From G963422565 sp963422565 (GTDB lineage Bacteria; Pseudomonadota; Alphaproteobacteria; MPNO01), in NCBI GenBank assembly GCA_963422565.1, contig OY730228.1, positions 2,108,001 through 2,172,000 of the forward strand: a DNA stretch of 64,000 nt. The letters are read 5' to 3'. The notes below the pieces were generated by a model. It worked only from the letters and a program-made list of their open reading frames with translations, ran no database searches and had not been told where the DNA came from. The first letter of the stretch is position 1, and every line of letters begins with the position of its first letter. Both the position numbers and the translations under genes were made by a program. This document shows, piece by piece, positions 44,063-52,942 of the stretch.

Positions 44063-44461
44063 ATGACCTATTTGTGGATCGCGCTCGGCAGCGCCCTCGG
44101 GGGCGTCGGGCGCCACTGGTGCAACGGATTGATTTCGGAGCGGCTCGGCGGCGAATTTCCCTGGGGTACGATCGTCGTCAACGTGGTCGGTTCGTTCGTC
44201 ATCGGCGTTGCGGCATCGCTGAGCGGGTCCCTGGACCGCTGGTGGCCCCTCGGGGCCGATGCGCGCGCCTTCGTCATGGTTGGGCTATGCGGCGGCTACA
44301 CCACCTTCTCGGCTTTCAGCTTGCAGACGCTCCTGCTCCTGCGTGACGGCGAGTGGGCGCGCGCGTTCGGCAACGTCCTGCTGTCGGTCGCGCTATGCCT
44401 GGTCGCCGTCTGGCTCGGCCATCTCGTCGGGCTCGGCCTCACCCAGACCCGCACGGGCTGA
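44063..44461 (+). CDS. crcB: CrcB/Fluc fluoride ion channel
   Basis: A 132-residue protein with four hydrophobic segments. It shows the family stretch GGVGRHWCNGLISERLGGEFPWGTIVVNVVGSF, of which GTIVVNVVGSF is the conserved helix, and the GLCGGYTTFSAFSLQT pore motif (TTFS). It forms dual-topology dimers that export fluoride. I looked for a fluoride riboswitch in the ~115 bp upstream and did not recognise one. Neighbours do not suggest a special role. Confidence 0.93.
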   Translation: MTYLWIALGSALGGVGRHWCNGLISERLGGEFPWGTIVVNVVGSFVIGVAASLSGSLDRWWPLGADARAFVMVGLCGGYTTFSAFSLQTLLLLRDGEWARAFGNVLLSVALCLVAVWLGHLVGLGLTQTRTG

Positions 44462-44563
44462 GCCCGACGGCGTCGGTAACCGGCGACCGCGCCTTGCTTG
44501 GCGCCGCCGCGCGAATATGGCTACATCGCGCCCGCGGGACGCGCGGCTTCGAAGGGACGCGGC

Positions 44564-46906
44564 ATGATCGGTGAGAGGCGCCCGGGCAGCGGGGTGGGGG
44601 CCGCGCTGCCGCGCAAGGAGGACGCGCGGTTCCTGCGCGGCCGGGGCCGCTACGTCGCCGACATCGCGTGCGTCGGCATGCTCGAGGCGGCCTTCCTGCG
44701 CAGCCCGGTGGCGCACGGCCGGCTGCGCGGCGTCGACCGGCCGGCGGGTGCGAGGGCGCGCGTGTTTGCCGCCGAAGACCTGCCGCGCATCTCTGCCGTC
44801 CGGGTCGTGCCCGACATACCGGGCTTCAAGGGATCCGACCACTGGGCGCTGGCTCGCGGCAAGGTGCGCTTCGCCGGCGAGGCGGTCGCGCTCTGCCTCG
44901 CATCCGACCGCGCCGCCGCCGAGGACCTCGCGGCGCGGGCCGACGCCCGGATCGACCCGCTGCCGGCGGTGATCGACCCGCTGGCCGCGCGCGACCGGCC
45001 GGCGGCGCTGGTCCACGAGGCCTGGGGCGACAATGTCTATGTCGCGGCGCCGTTCACCGGCGGCGATATCGAGTCGGTCGCCGGCGCGCCGGTGACGGTC
45101 ACCCGCGACTACCGCATGAACCGGCAGTCGACGATGCCGATGGAGGGCCGCGCCGTGCTGGCGCGCTGGGACGAGCGCGACGACGAGCTGGTCGTCCATC
45201 TCGCCACCCAGGTCCCGCATCTGATGCGGCTGGGGCTCGCCCAGACGCTCGGCCTCCCGATCCGGCAGGTCCGCGTGGTCTCGCCCGATGTCGGCGGCGG
45301 GTTCGGCGGCAAGGCGCGGCTCATGCCGGAGGAGATCGCGGTCTGCGCGGCCGCGCTCGAGACCGGGCGCCCGGTGCGCTGGATCGAGGATGTCGGCGAG
45401 CATCTGCAGGCCGCCTGCCAGGCGCGCGAACATGTCTACCGCGTCACCGCCCATGCCGAAGAGAACGGGCGCATCCTGGGCCTCGATGCCGAGATCGTCA
45501 TCGACGGCGGTGCCTACGCGCTCTGGCATACCGGCCCGTTCATGGAGACCGGCATGGCGGCGCGCAACCTGCCGGGCCCCTACCGTATCGAGAATTTCCG
45601 GGCGCGGACCTGGACGGTGGCCACCAACAAGCCGCCGCTCGGTGTCTATCGCGGGGTGGCGCGGCCCGGGGCCTGCTTCGCGATCGAGCGGACGCTGGAC
45701 GAGGTCGCCCGTGCCGTCGGGCGCGACCCGATCGCCGTCCGTGCCGCCAACATGGTGCCGCCCGAGGCGATGCCCTATCGCACGGTCTGCGACATGAAGT
45801 TCGACAACGGAGACTATCCGGCGGCGGTGCGCCGCGCCGCCCGGCTGGTCGATGCCGACGGGGTTCGCACCCGCCAGCGCGCGCCGCTCCCCGACGGCCG
45901 GCTGATCGGCATCGGCTTCGGCAGCTTCACCGAGCAGTCGGCGCACGGCGCCGAGGAATGGGTGCGTCGCCGGACGCCGATCGTCGCCGGATACGAGACG
46001 GCGACCGCCCGGATGCATGAGGACGGGACGTTGCAGCTACTGGTCGGTATCCACAGCCACGGCCAGGGCATGGAGACTACCCTCGCGCAGATCGCCTGCG
46101 AGGAGCTCGGCATAGATCCGAACGACGTCTCGGTGCGGTTCGGCGACACCGGCGTCTCGCCCTTCGGCATGGGTACCTTCGCGTCGCGCTCGATCGTCAT
46201 GGGCGGCGGTGCGGTGGCCGACGCCTGCGCCGCGCTGCGCGCCAAGATGGCGGCGATCGCTGCCCACAACCTGCAATGCGCGCCGGCGGCGGTCGGCTTC
46301 GCAGGCGGCGAGGCGCGCGGCCCGTCCGGTACGATGACGCTGGCCGAGATCGGCCGCATCGCCCATCTCCGCCAGGAGCGGCTTCCCGACGGCATGGCGC
46401 CGCTGCTCGAGGCGACGGCGACCTATGAGCCGGCCGAGTCGGCGGGCGTCTTCTCCTATGCGACCCACGCGGCCGTCGTTGCGGTCGATCCGGCGACCGG
46501 CGCGGTGGAGTTGTTGGACTATGCCGTGGTCGAGGATTGCGGGACGGTGGTCAACCCGCTGGTGGTCGACGGACAGATCGCCGGCGGCACCGCCCAGGGC
46601 ATCGGCACCGCGCTGTTCGAGGAGGTGGTCTTCGATGCCGACGGCCAGCCTCTGGCGACGAGTTTCGCGGACTATCTGCTGCCCGGTGCGGTCGAGGTCC
46701 CGCCGATCAAGATCGGCCATATGGTCACCCCTGCCACCTCGACCCGCTACGGCATGAAGGGCATGGGCGAAGGCGGTGCCATCGCGCCGCCGGCGGCAAT
46801 CGGCAACGCCCTGGCCGACGCGTTCCGGGACCATGGTATCCAGTTCAACGAGACCCCGTTCACGCCGCGCCGCGTGCTGGCCGCGCTCCGCGCCGCCGGG
46901 CTGTGA
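44564..46906 (+). CDS. Xanthine dehydrogenase/CO dehydrogenase-type molybdopterin large subunit
   Basis: A 780-residue protein from ATG 44564. An N-terminal aldehyde-oxidase a/b hammerhead domain (GAALPRKEDARFLRGRGRYVAD) is followed by the Mo-binding domain. VVSPDVGGGFGGKARLMPEE is the Q-loop region with GGGFGG, VYRGVARPGACFAIER is the active loop, and GMKGMGEGGAIAPPAAIGNAL carries the catalytic Glu. It lacks the AYxCSFR loop of true CO dehydrogenase. Such enzymes hydroxylate heterocycles, aldehydes or purines. The small FeS and FAD subunits are not adjacent, so it is solitary here. Confidence 0.85.
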   Translation: MIGERRPGSGVGAALPRKEDARFLRGRGRYVADIACVGMLEAAFLRSPVAHGRLRGVDRPAGARARVFAAEDLPRISAVRVVPDIPGFKGSDHWALARGKVRFAGEAVALCLASDRAAAEDLAARADARIDPLPAVIDPLAARDRPAALVHEAWGDNVYVAAPFTGGDIESVAGAPVTVTRDYRMNRQSTMPMEGRAVLARWDERDDELVVHLATQVPHLMRLGLAQTLGLPIRQVRVVSPDVGGGFGGKARLMPEEIAVCAAALETGRPVRWIEDVGEHLQAACQAREHVYRVTAHAEENGRILGLDAEIVIDGGAYALWHTGPFMETGMAARNLPGPYRIENFRARTWTVATNKPPLGVYRGVARPGACFAIERTLDEVARAVGRDPIAVRAANMVPPEAMPYRTVCDMKFDNGDYPAAVRRAARLVDADGVRTRQRAPLPDGRLIGIGFGSFTEQSAHGAEEWVRRRTPIVAGYETATARMHEDGTLQLLVGIHSHGQGMETTLAQIACEELGIDPNDVSVRFGDTGVSPFGMGTFASRSIVMGGGAVADACAALRAKMAAIAAHNLQCAPAAVGFAGGEARGPSGTMTLAEIGRIAHLRQERLPDGMAPLLEATATYEPAESAGVFSYATHAAVVAVDPATGAVELLDYAVVEDCGTVVNPLVVDGQIAGGTAQGIGTALFEEVVFDADGQPLATSFADYLLPGAVEVPPIKIGHMVTPATSTRYGMKGMGEGGAIAPPAAIGNALADAFRDHGIQFNETPFTPRRVLAALRAAGL

Positions 46907-46998
46907 CCCGAGGGAAGCGGTGGCTGGGGTGCGGCTGCATTGACATGCGGCGGCCGACAACGCAGAAATATACGGTTTCCGGGAAACAGGGCAGAACG

Positions 46999-48540
46999 AT
47001 GAACAGCTTCCGTCGGAGAGACGTTCTTGCTGGCGGTGCGGCGCTCGGCGCGGCGCTGCCGATGTCGTTGCTGTGGTCCGGCGCGGCGCGCGGCGCCATC
47101 GGCGACACGCTGACCATCGCCTACAACCTTCCGGTGCCGTCTTGGGATCCGACGACGGGGGCGTCCGCCGTCAATCCGGCGCTCGCCTCGATCTACAAAT
47201 CGGTTTTCGACCAATATGTCGACCAGGCGCCCGACCTCGAACAGATTCCGGGCGTGCTGACCGAATGGTCCTATAACGCGGACAGCACGGGGGTCCGTTT
47301 CAAGCTGGGCAAGGACCGCCGCTGGGCCGACGGGAAGGCGATGACGGCCGAGGATATCGTCTGGAACCTGCGGCGGCTGGGCGACCCGAAGACGGGCAAT
47401 CCGATCCAGTTCATCTGGGGCAGTCTGAAGAATTTCAGGATCGACGGCGATGTCGTCTCGGCCGATCTCGAACCCTACAGCGCCACGATCCTCTCCTGGC
47501 TGAGCTTTCTCGGCGCCTATCTGCTCCCGCCCCACTATTACGAGAAGGTCGGCAAGGCGGGGTTCGAAAAGGCGCCGATGGGCTCGGGCCCCTACCGGAT
47601 CGAACGCTATTCGCGCGGCTCCTTCGCGCGGCTCAAGCGGAACCCCAACTATTGGGGGCCGGCCCCGGCGTTCGAGACCGTCGTCTTCAAGTTCGTGACC
47701 GACGCGTCGAGCCGGGTCTCCGAGGTCGAGAGCGGCGCGTCCGATCTCACCCTCGACATCCCCTACGAGCAGTATGAGAGGCTCCGCAAGAAGCCCGGAC
47801 TCGCGGGCGTCGCCCACCCGGTCAGCGACATCGCGATGATCTTCATCAACGATATCGGGCCGATGCTGGACGCCAACGTGCGCCGGGCAGCGGTGCATGC
47901 GATCGACAAGAAGGCGATCGTCGACCGGCTTCTCGGCGGCAACGCGACGCCGATCGACACCCTTCTGACCCCGCAATATGTCGGCTACAACCCCGCGATC
48001 GAGACGCCCTACGACCCGGCTCTCGCCAGGAAGCTGCTCGCCGCGAGCGGCTATTCGCGCGAGAAGCCGGTTTCCTTCAAGATCCAGACCACGCGGGGCT
48101 ACAAGCCCAAGGACTACGAATCCGTTCAGGCCATCGTCGGCATGTGGCGCCGGGTCGGCATCGACGCCGAGATCGAGGTCTACGAGATCGCCAAGCATTT
48201 CGAGCTGCGCGCGCAGGACAGGCTGGCGCCCGCAGCCTATTACAGCTGGGGCAATTCCTCGGGCGATCCCGAGAACGCGACCGGCCACGCCATGTTCGGG
48301 CCGAGCCCGCATTCGGTCTGGGACGGGAAGGCGCTGAGCGACAAGCTGGGCCGGCTGTTCCAGGAACGCGATTACGACGCCCGGATCGAGGGCTATGACG
48401 AGGCCAACAGATATATCGCCGAGAACGCCTTGGTGCTGCCCCTCTGGCAGTTCCATCAGCCGGTGATCCACAAGGCGGAGCTGGCTTTCGCCCCGCACAT
48501 CGCCAATTTAGTCCTGCCAGCGGCCATGGCGCGGAAGTGA
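46999..48540 (+). CDS. ABC transporter solute-binding protein, dipeptide/oligopeptide (DppA) type
   Basis: A 513-residue family-5 solute-binding protein. The N-terminus FRRRDVLAGGAALGAALPM is a Tat-type signal (RRRDVL) with cleavage near ARG-A. The mature part has LTEWSYNADSTGVRFKL, DGKAMTAEDIVWNLRRLGDP, YRIERYSRGSFARLKRNPNYWG, DANVRRAAVHAIDKKAIVDRLL and ...PLWQFHQP. It binds peptides, nickel-chelates or other solutes. It is the first gene of a set with two permeases and two ATPases. A ~700-bp gap separates it from the permeases. Confidence 0.88.
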   Translation: MNSFRRRDVLAGGAALGAALPMSLLWSGAARGAIGDTLTIAYNLPVPSWDPTTGASAVNPALASIYKSVFDQYVDQAPDLEQIPGVLTEWSYNADSTGVRFKLGKDRRWADGKAMTAEDIVWNLRRLGDPKTGNPIQFIWGSLKNFRIDGDVVSADLEPYSATILSWLSFLGAYLLPPHYYEKVGKAGFEKAPMGSGPYRIERYSRGSFARLKRNPNYWGPAPAFETVVFKFVTDASSRVSEVESGASDLTLDIPYEQYERLRKKPGLAGVAHPVSDIAMIFINDIGPMLDANVRRAAVHAIDKKAIVDRLLGGNATPIDTLLTPQYVGYNPAIETPYDPALARKLLAASGYSREKPVSFKIQTTRGYKPKDYESVQAIVGMWRRVGIDAEIEVYEIAKHFELRAQDRLAPAAYYSWGNSSGDPENATGHAMFGPSPHSVWDGKALSDKLGRLFQERDYDARIEGYDEANRYIAENALVLPLWQFHQPVIHKAELAFAPHIANLVLPAAMARK

Positions 48541-49244
48541 GGCCTGGGCGCGATCGGCGCCCGTCCGGATATCGACGATCGCACGGTCGGCGACCATGTA
48601 CGCGACATGGCGCACGCCGACGGAAGAATGCCCCTTCGGGTCATGCCCGGCGGCCGTCCGGCGACCCGCCCTCGCATTGAAACAATCCGATCCGCTCGAA
48701 CCGTCCTGCCGGCGACGAGCGCGACCTCCAGGATGTGCCCCGCAAGACCGGCACACCCCATACGCACCCAGGGTGCCTTGAGCGAGACCCGACCGGTCCG
48801 CCTTCGCCATATGCGTCAACGCGTGTTCGAATAGTTCGCGCCTCCGGCTCCCGATGCGGCGTTCGCGGAGAGCGGCCGCGCACCGAACCGGGGTCCGGTC
48901 CTCGACCGGGCCGCATGCGTCGATTCCGGGGAACCCGGGCTCTCGCGCTATCATCGCCGGCGTGTGGCTCGGGGCCGCTTCGTTCGCCGACGATATGGAA
49001 CGCGTCATGGCCGCGCTCGTTGTGCTTTCGTCTTGCCGGAACGAATGTAGGGATGCCCGGGGCACCGAGCGGGCACCCGTCGCAACGCCCGTCACTTCCG
49101 CATGCGACCCGATACCGTTATGGGAGCCTGCATGCCGTCGCAGAGAAGGGTCTCCGTCGTGGCTCCCCTGAGGCAGGTCCGAACGAGTCGGACCCGCGAC
49201 AATCCTGGAGACGGGCGGGGCGCGCCCGGCGCCCGGGGCCGGCG
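48541..49244. other. 700-bp gap inside the Dpp-type operon, no convincing gene
   Basis: This stretch interrupts an otherwise compact transporter operon. Open frames exist on both strands, including one that extends the downstream permease to 48735, but none shows family features. The minus-strand ones look like shadows of non-coding GC-rich DNA. It could be a remnant of a lost gene; no repeats or hairpin with a T-tract were recognised. Confidence 0.4.
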
Positions 49245-50252
49245 ATGCCCGTCCGCTACGTCCTGAAGCGCCTCTGGCTCGCGGTGCCGACGCTTCTCGG
49301 CGTCGCCGTCATCGTGTTCGTCCTCCTGCGTATCGTGCCGGGCGATCCGGTCGCGATGATGATCGGCCCCGAGGCGACGATGGCCGATATCGCGCGGCTG
49401 CGCGCCTTCTACGGCCTCGACAAGCCCGTTCTTGAGCAGTTCCTGATCTATCTCGGCAACATCGCCGTCGGCGATCTGGGCGATTCGATCGGCTTCAAGC
49501 AGAGCGTGGCGGAGCTGATCTTCGCCCATCTGCCGCCGACTCTCGAACTGGTCGTCTTCGCCATCGTCTGCGGCGGCGGGGCGGGGGTCGCGCTGGGCTG
49601 CGCCGCGGTCCACTGGCGGGGCCGCTGGCCGGAGATGCTGGTCGACCTCGCCAACGGGGTCTCGGTCGCGATCCCGGATTTCCTGTGGGCTCTGCTGCTG
49701 ATCCTGTTCTTCGGCGTCCTGGTCCCGGTCCTGCCGATCTCCGGCCGGCTCGACCCCGCGTTGCCGCTCGCGTTCGCGACCCGGTTCTTTCTGGCGGAGA
49801 GCCTGCTGCGGGGCGATGTTGGCGCGGTCGGGACGCTGTTGCGCCACATGCTTCTGCCGGGCCTGGCGCTCGCGCTGCCGCTGACGGCCGTCGTCGCCCG
49901 GCTGCTCAAGACCTCGCTGCTGGCGGAGATGACCCGCGACTACATCCTGCTCGCCCGGGTCAAGGGCTTCGGCCCGGCGCGGATTCTGCTGCGCCACGCG
50001 CTGCCCAACGCGTTGATTCCCACGGTGACGCTGGGCGGGGTGCAGTTCATGTTCCTCCTCGGCGGCACGGTGCTGATCGAGCTGATCTTCGCCTGGCCCG
50101 GTATCGGCAACCTGGCGATTCGCGCCGTGCTCAACCGGGATCTGCCGCTGATCCAGGGGATCACGCTGACCTTCGCGGCCCTGTTCGTCCTGCTCAACCT
50201 GCTGATCGACGCGATCTGCGTGCTGCTCGACCCGCGGTTGCGCAATGATTAG
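49245..50252 (+). CDS. ABC transporter permease, DppB type
   Basis: A 335-residue permease. ATG 49245 gives MPVRYVLKRLWLAVPTLLGV, a standard DppB start with an immediate TM; an open upstream extension is ignored. The conserved VPGDPVAMMIGPEAT and YGLDKPVLEQFL follow TM1. TRDYILLARVKGFGPARILLRHALPNALIP is the EAA loop. About six hydrophobic segments are present. Its stop overlaps the DppC start by 8 nt. With DppC it forms the pore for peptide-like substrates. Confidence 0.9.
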   Translation: MPVRYVLKRLWLAVPTLLGVAVIVFVLLRIVPGDPVAMMIGPEATMADIARLRAFYGLDKPVLEQFLIYLGNIAVGDLGDSIGFKQSVAELIFAHLPPTLELVVFAIVCGGGAGVALGCAAVHWRGRWPEMLVDLANGVSVAIPDFLWALLLILFFGVLVPVLPISGRLDPALPLAFATRFFLAESLLRGDVGAVGTLLRHMLLPGLALALPLTAVVARLLKTSLLAEMTRDYILLARVKGFGPARILLRHALPNALIPTVTLGGVQFMFLLGGTVLIELIFAWPGIGNLAIRAVLNRDLPLIQGITLTFAALFVLLNLLIDAICVLLDPRLRND

Positions 50253-51072
50253 GCCGAATCTTCGGCTTGGGGCAGGCCTCGCCGTCGTCGCGGTTCTGGT
50301 CGTCTGCGCGCTGTTCGCGCCGGCGCTGTCGCCGCGCGACCCGCTTGATCAGGAGCTGCTCGCGCAATATCTGCCGCCGCTCTGGTCGGACGCGGCGAAT
50401 CCCGATCATCCGCTCGGAACCGACTCGCTCGGGCGAGACGTGCTGTCGCGGCTGATCCACGGCGCGCGGCCGGCGGTGATCGTCGCCGTGCTCGCCGCCG
50501 CCTTCGCCGCCCTGATCGGGATCGTCCTCGGCCTGGTCGCCGGCTTCTACGGCGGTTGGGCGGACGCGGCGATCTCGCGGACGGTCGAGACCTTCATGTC
50601 CTTCCCGCCGGTGCTGCTGTCGATCGTGCTCGTCGCGGTGATCGGCTCGGGCCTCCACGCCGTCGTCATCGCCATCATCGTCATCGACTGGACGCGGTTC
50701 TGCCGCGTCGTGCGCGCCGAGGTAATGGTGCTGCGCGAGCGGGACTTCGTCGCCGCCGCGATCGCCACGGGCAAGCGCCGGCGGCGGATCCTGCTCGGCG
50801 AGATATTGCCCAACGTCGCCCCGGTGATGCTGGTCCTGCTCGCCCTCGAAATGGGTATCGCGATCGTGGTCGAGGCGATCCTGAGCTTCGTCGGATTCTC
50901 CTCGTCCAACGTCGCGACCTGGGGCGGTATGATCGCCGACGGCCGGGGCTATCTTCATCAGGCCTGGTGGGTGATGACGTTCCCGATCGGCTGCATCGTC
51001 GTCTCGGTGCTCGGCTTCAACTTCCTGGGCGACGGGCTGCGCCGGGCGTTCGACCCGTTGATGCGCGCATGA
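50245..51072 (+). CDS. ABC transporter permease, DppC type
   Basis: A 275-residue permease from ATG 50245. It has the characteristic HPLGTDSLGRDVLSRLIHGARP after the first TM. The coupling loop is RDFVAAAIATGKRRRRILLGEILPNVAP. LSFVGFSSSNVATWGGMIADGRGYL and LGFNFLGDGLRRAFDP are typical C-terminal features. Its stop overlaps the next ATPase gene (ATGA). The first TM seems preceded by only ~8 residues, shorter than usual, which may be a true short N-terminus. Confidence 0.9.
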   Translation: MIRPNLRLGAGLAVVAVLVVCALFAPALSPRDPLDQELLAQYLPPLWSDAANPDHPLGTDSLGRDVLSRLIHGARPAVIVAVLAAAFAALIGIVLGLVAGFYGGWADAAISRTVETFMSFPPVLLSIVLVAVIGSGLHAVVIAIIVIDWTRFCRVVRAEVMVLRERDFVAAAIATGKRRRRILLGEILPNVAPVMLVLLALEMGIAIVVEAILSFVGFSSSNVATWGGMIADGRGYLHQAWWVMTFPIGCIVVSVLGFNFLGDGLRRAFDPLMRA

Positions 51073-51950
51073 GCGCGCTGCCCGCCCTCTCGGTCGAGAA
51101 CCTCCATGTCGAGATCGTCGACGCGCGCGGCCGCACCCCCATCCTGCGGGGGGTGAGCCTCGAGATCGGACCCGGGCGGATCCATGGCCTCGTCGGCGAG
51201 TCGGGCGCCGGCAAGACCGTGCTCGCCAAGGCGATCCTCGGCATCCTGCCGGCCGGGGCGGCGGTCACCGAAGGGACGATCCGCCATTCGGGCCGGCCGC
51301 TCACCGATGCGGCGTCCAGGCGCGGCCTGCTGGGCCGCGATATCTCGATGATCCTCCAGGATCCGACGGCGGCGTTGAACCCGGTCCTCCGCATCGAGGC
51401 GCAGATCGTCGATGTGCTGCGTCGCCATCTCGGCTTGTCGCGACCGGCGTCACGGGGGCGGGCGCTCGCCCTCCTCGACGCCGTCCGGATCCGCGAGCCC
51501 GCCCGCGTCCTCCGGCAGTATCCGCACGAGCTGTCGGGCGGGATGCGTCAGCGCGTCGTCATCGCGATCGCCTTCGCCTGCGACCCGCTGCTCGTCGTCG
51601 CCGACGAGCCGACGACCGCTCTCGACGTGACCGTGCAGAAACGGATCCTGCGGCTCATCAAGGAGCAGCAGGCGCGCAGCTGCGCCTCGGTCCTGTTCAT
51701 CACCCACGATCTCGGCGTCGTCGCCAAGATCTGCGACGCGGTGACGGTCCTTCATGCCGGCCGGGCCCTCGAGACGGCGCCGGCCGCCGAGCTGTTCGAG
51801 AGCCCGCGGCACGGCTATACGAGGGCGTTGTTGGCGGCGACCCCACGGCTCGACCGTCCGGATGCCGGGCTCCGGCCCGTCCCCGAGGAGTTGACCGCGC
51901 GGCTGCTGCGGGACGCGCAGGACTACGATCTGGCGCGGCGCGATGCTTGA
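51069..51950 (+). CDS. ABC transporter ATP-binding protein, DppD type
   Basis: A 293-residue ATPase with Walker A GESGAGKT near residue 43, Q-loop ILQDPTAALNPV, signature ELSGGMRQRVVIAIAF, Walker B LLVVADEPTTALD and switch His in FITHDLGV. The C-terminal oligopeptide-type extension is short. DppD proteins often carry a C-terminal cysteine cluster, and none is visible here. It overlaps DppC by 4 nt and the next ATPase by 8 nt. It likely energises the permease pair with the DppF-type partner. Confidence 0.9.
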   Translation: MSALPALSVENLHVEIVDARGRTPILRGVSLEIGPGRIHGLVGESGAGKTVLAKAILGILPAGAAVTEGTIRHSGRPLTDAASRRGLLGRDISMILQDPTAALNPVLRIEAQIVDVLRRHLGLSRPASRGRALALLDAVRIREPARVLRQYPHELSGGMRQRVVIAIAFACDPLLVVADEPTTALDVTVQKRILRLIKEQQARSCASVLFITHDLGVVAKICDAVTVLHAGRALETAPAAELFESPRHGYTRALLAATPRLDRPDAGLRPVPEELTARLLRDAQDYDLARRDA

Positions 51951-52767
51951 GGCGCGCGGCATCGAGGTCGCGTTTCCCGACCGGAGCCGCAAGCCCCTGA
52001 TCGGCCCGGCGCCCGCCCGCCGGGTCCTGTTCGGCATCGACCTCGAGATCGCCGCCGGCGAGGCGGTGGGGGTGGTCGGCGAGTCGGGCTCGGGCAAGAC
52101 CACGCTCGGGCGCGCGGTCCTCCGCCTCCTGCGGCCGTCGCGCGGCACCGTCCTGTTCCGCGGGCGCGACATCACCGGCCTGCCGGAGGCCGAGCTCCGC
52201 CCTCTCCGGCGGCACATGCAGATGATCTTTCAGGACCCGCAGTCCTCGCTCAACCCGCGCCATCGGGTTGTCCGCATTCTGGCCGAGCCGCTCCGCAGCT
52301 TCGGGCTGGCCGCATCGGCGGGCGAAGCGCGGCGCCAGGCCCTGTCGCTGCTCGAACGCGTCGGCCTGCCGGCCGAATACGGGGCGCGCTACCCCCACCA
52401 GCTCTCCGGCGGCCAGCGTCAGCGCGTCGGCATCGCCCGTGCGATCTCGGTCGCCCCGCAATTCGTCGTCGCCGACGAGATCGTCTCCGGCCTCGACATG
52501 TCCATCCAGGCGCAGATCCTCGATCTGCTGCGCGCGCTGCGCGAGGAGATGGGGCTCGCCCTCCTGTTCGTCAGCCACGACCTCTCGGTGGTCCGCGCCG
52601 TCTGCTCGCGGGTCCTGGTCATGCTGGACGGAAGGGTGGTGGAGGAAGGCGCCTGCGCCGAAGTCTTCGCGAACCCGCAGCACGACTACACCCGTTCGCT
52701 GCTGGCCGCCATTCCCCTGCCGCGGATCGAACCGGGCTGGCTCGCCGACGCGACCGACCGATCATAG
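51943..52767 (+). CDS. ABC transporter ATP-binding protein, DppF type
   Basis: A 274-residue ATPase with Walker A GESGSGKT near residue 46, Q-loop IFQDPQSSLNPRH, signature QLSGGQRQRVGIARAI, Walker B FVVADEIVSGLDMS and switch His in FVSHDLSV. The wording VSGLD instead of TSALD in the D-loop is a common DppF variant. It is the final gene of the operon. The ~175-bp stretch that follows, before the minus-strand TRAP gene, shows no clear terminator. Confidence 0.9.
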   Translation: MLEARGIEVAFPDRSRKPLIGPAPARRVLFGIDLEIAAGEAVGVVGESGSGKTTLGRAVLRLLRPSRGTVLFRGRDITGLPEAELRPLRRHMQMIFQDPQSSLNPRHRVVRILAEPLRSFGLAASAGEARRQALSLLERVGLPAEYGARYPHQLSGGQRQRVGIARAISVAPQFVVADEIVSGLDMSIQAQILDLLRALREEMGLALLFVSHDLSVVRAVCSRVLVMLDGRVVEEGACAEVFANPQHDYTRSLLAAIPLPRIEPGWLADATDRS

Positions 52768-52942
52768 GCCGCCCGGCGGTGTGCTACGGGTTTCGGACGC
52801 CGGTTCCGCCAGGGACGAGATGGCCCGGGCGCTCTTCCCGTCCTGGTGGGTCGATTTCGATCCGGTGCGCGCCAAGACCGCCCTGCGTCTGCGTCGCGAG
52901 GCGGGGAGGCGGCAGGCGCGGACCCCCTCCCCGGATCTCGCG

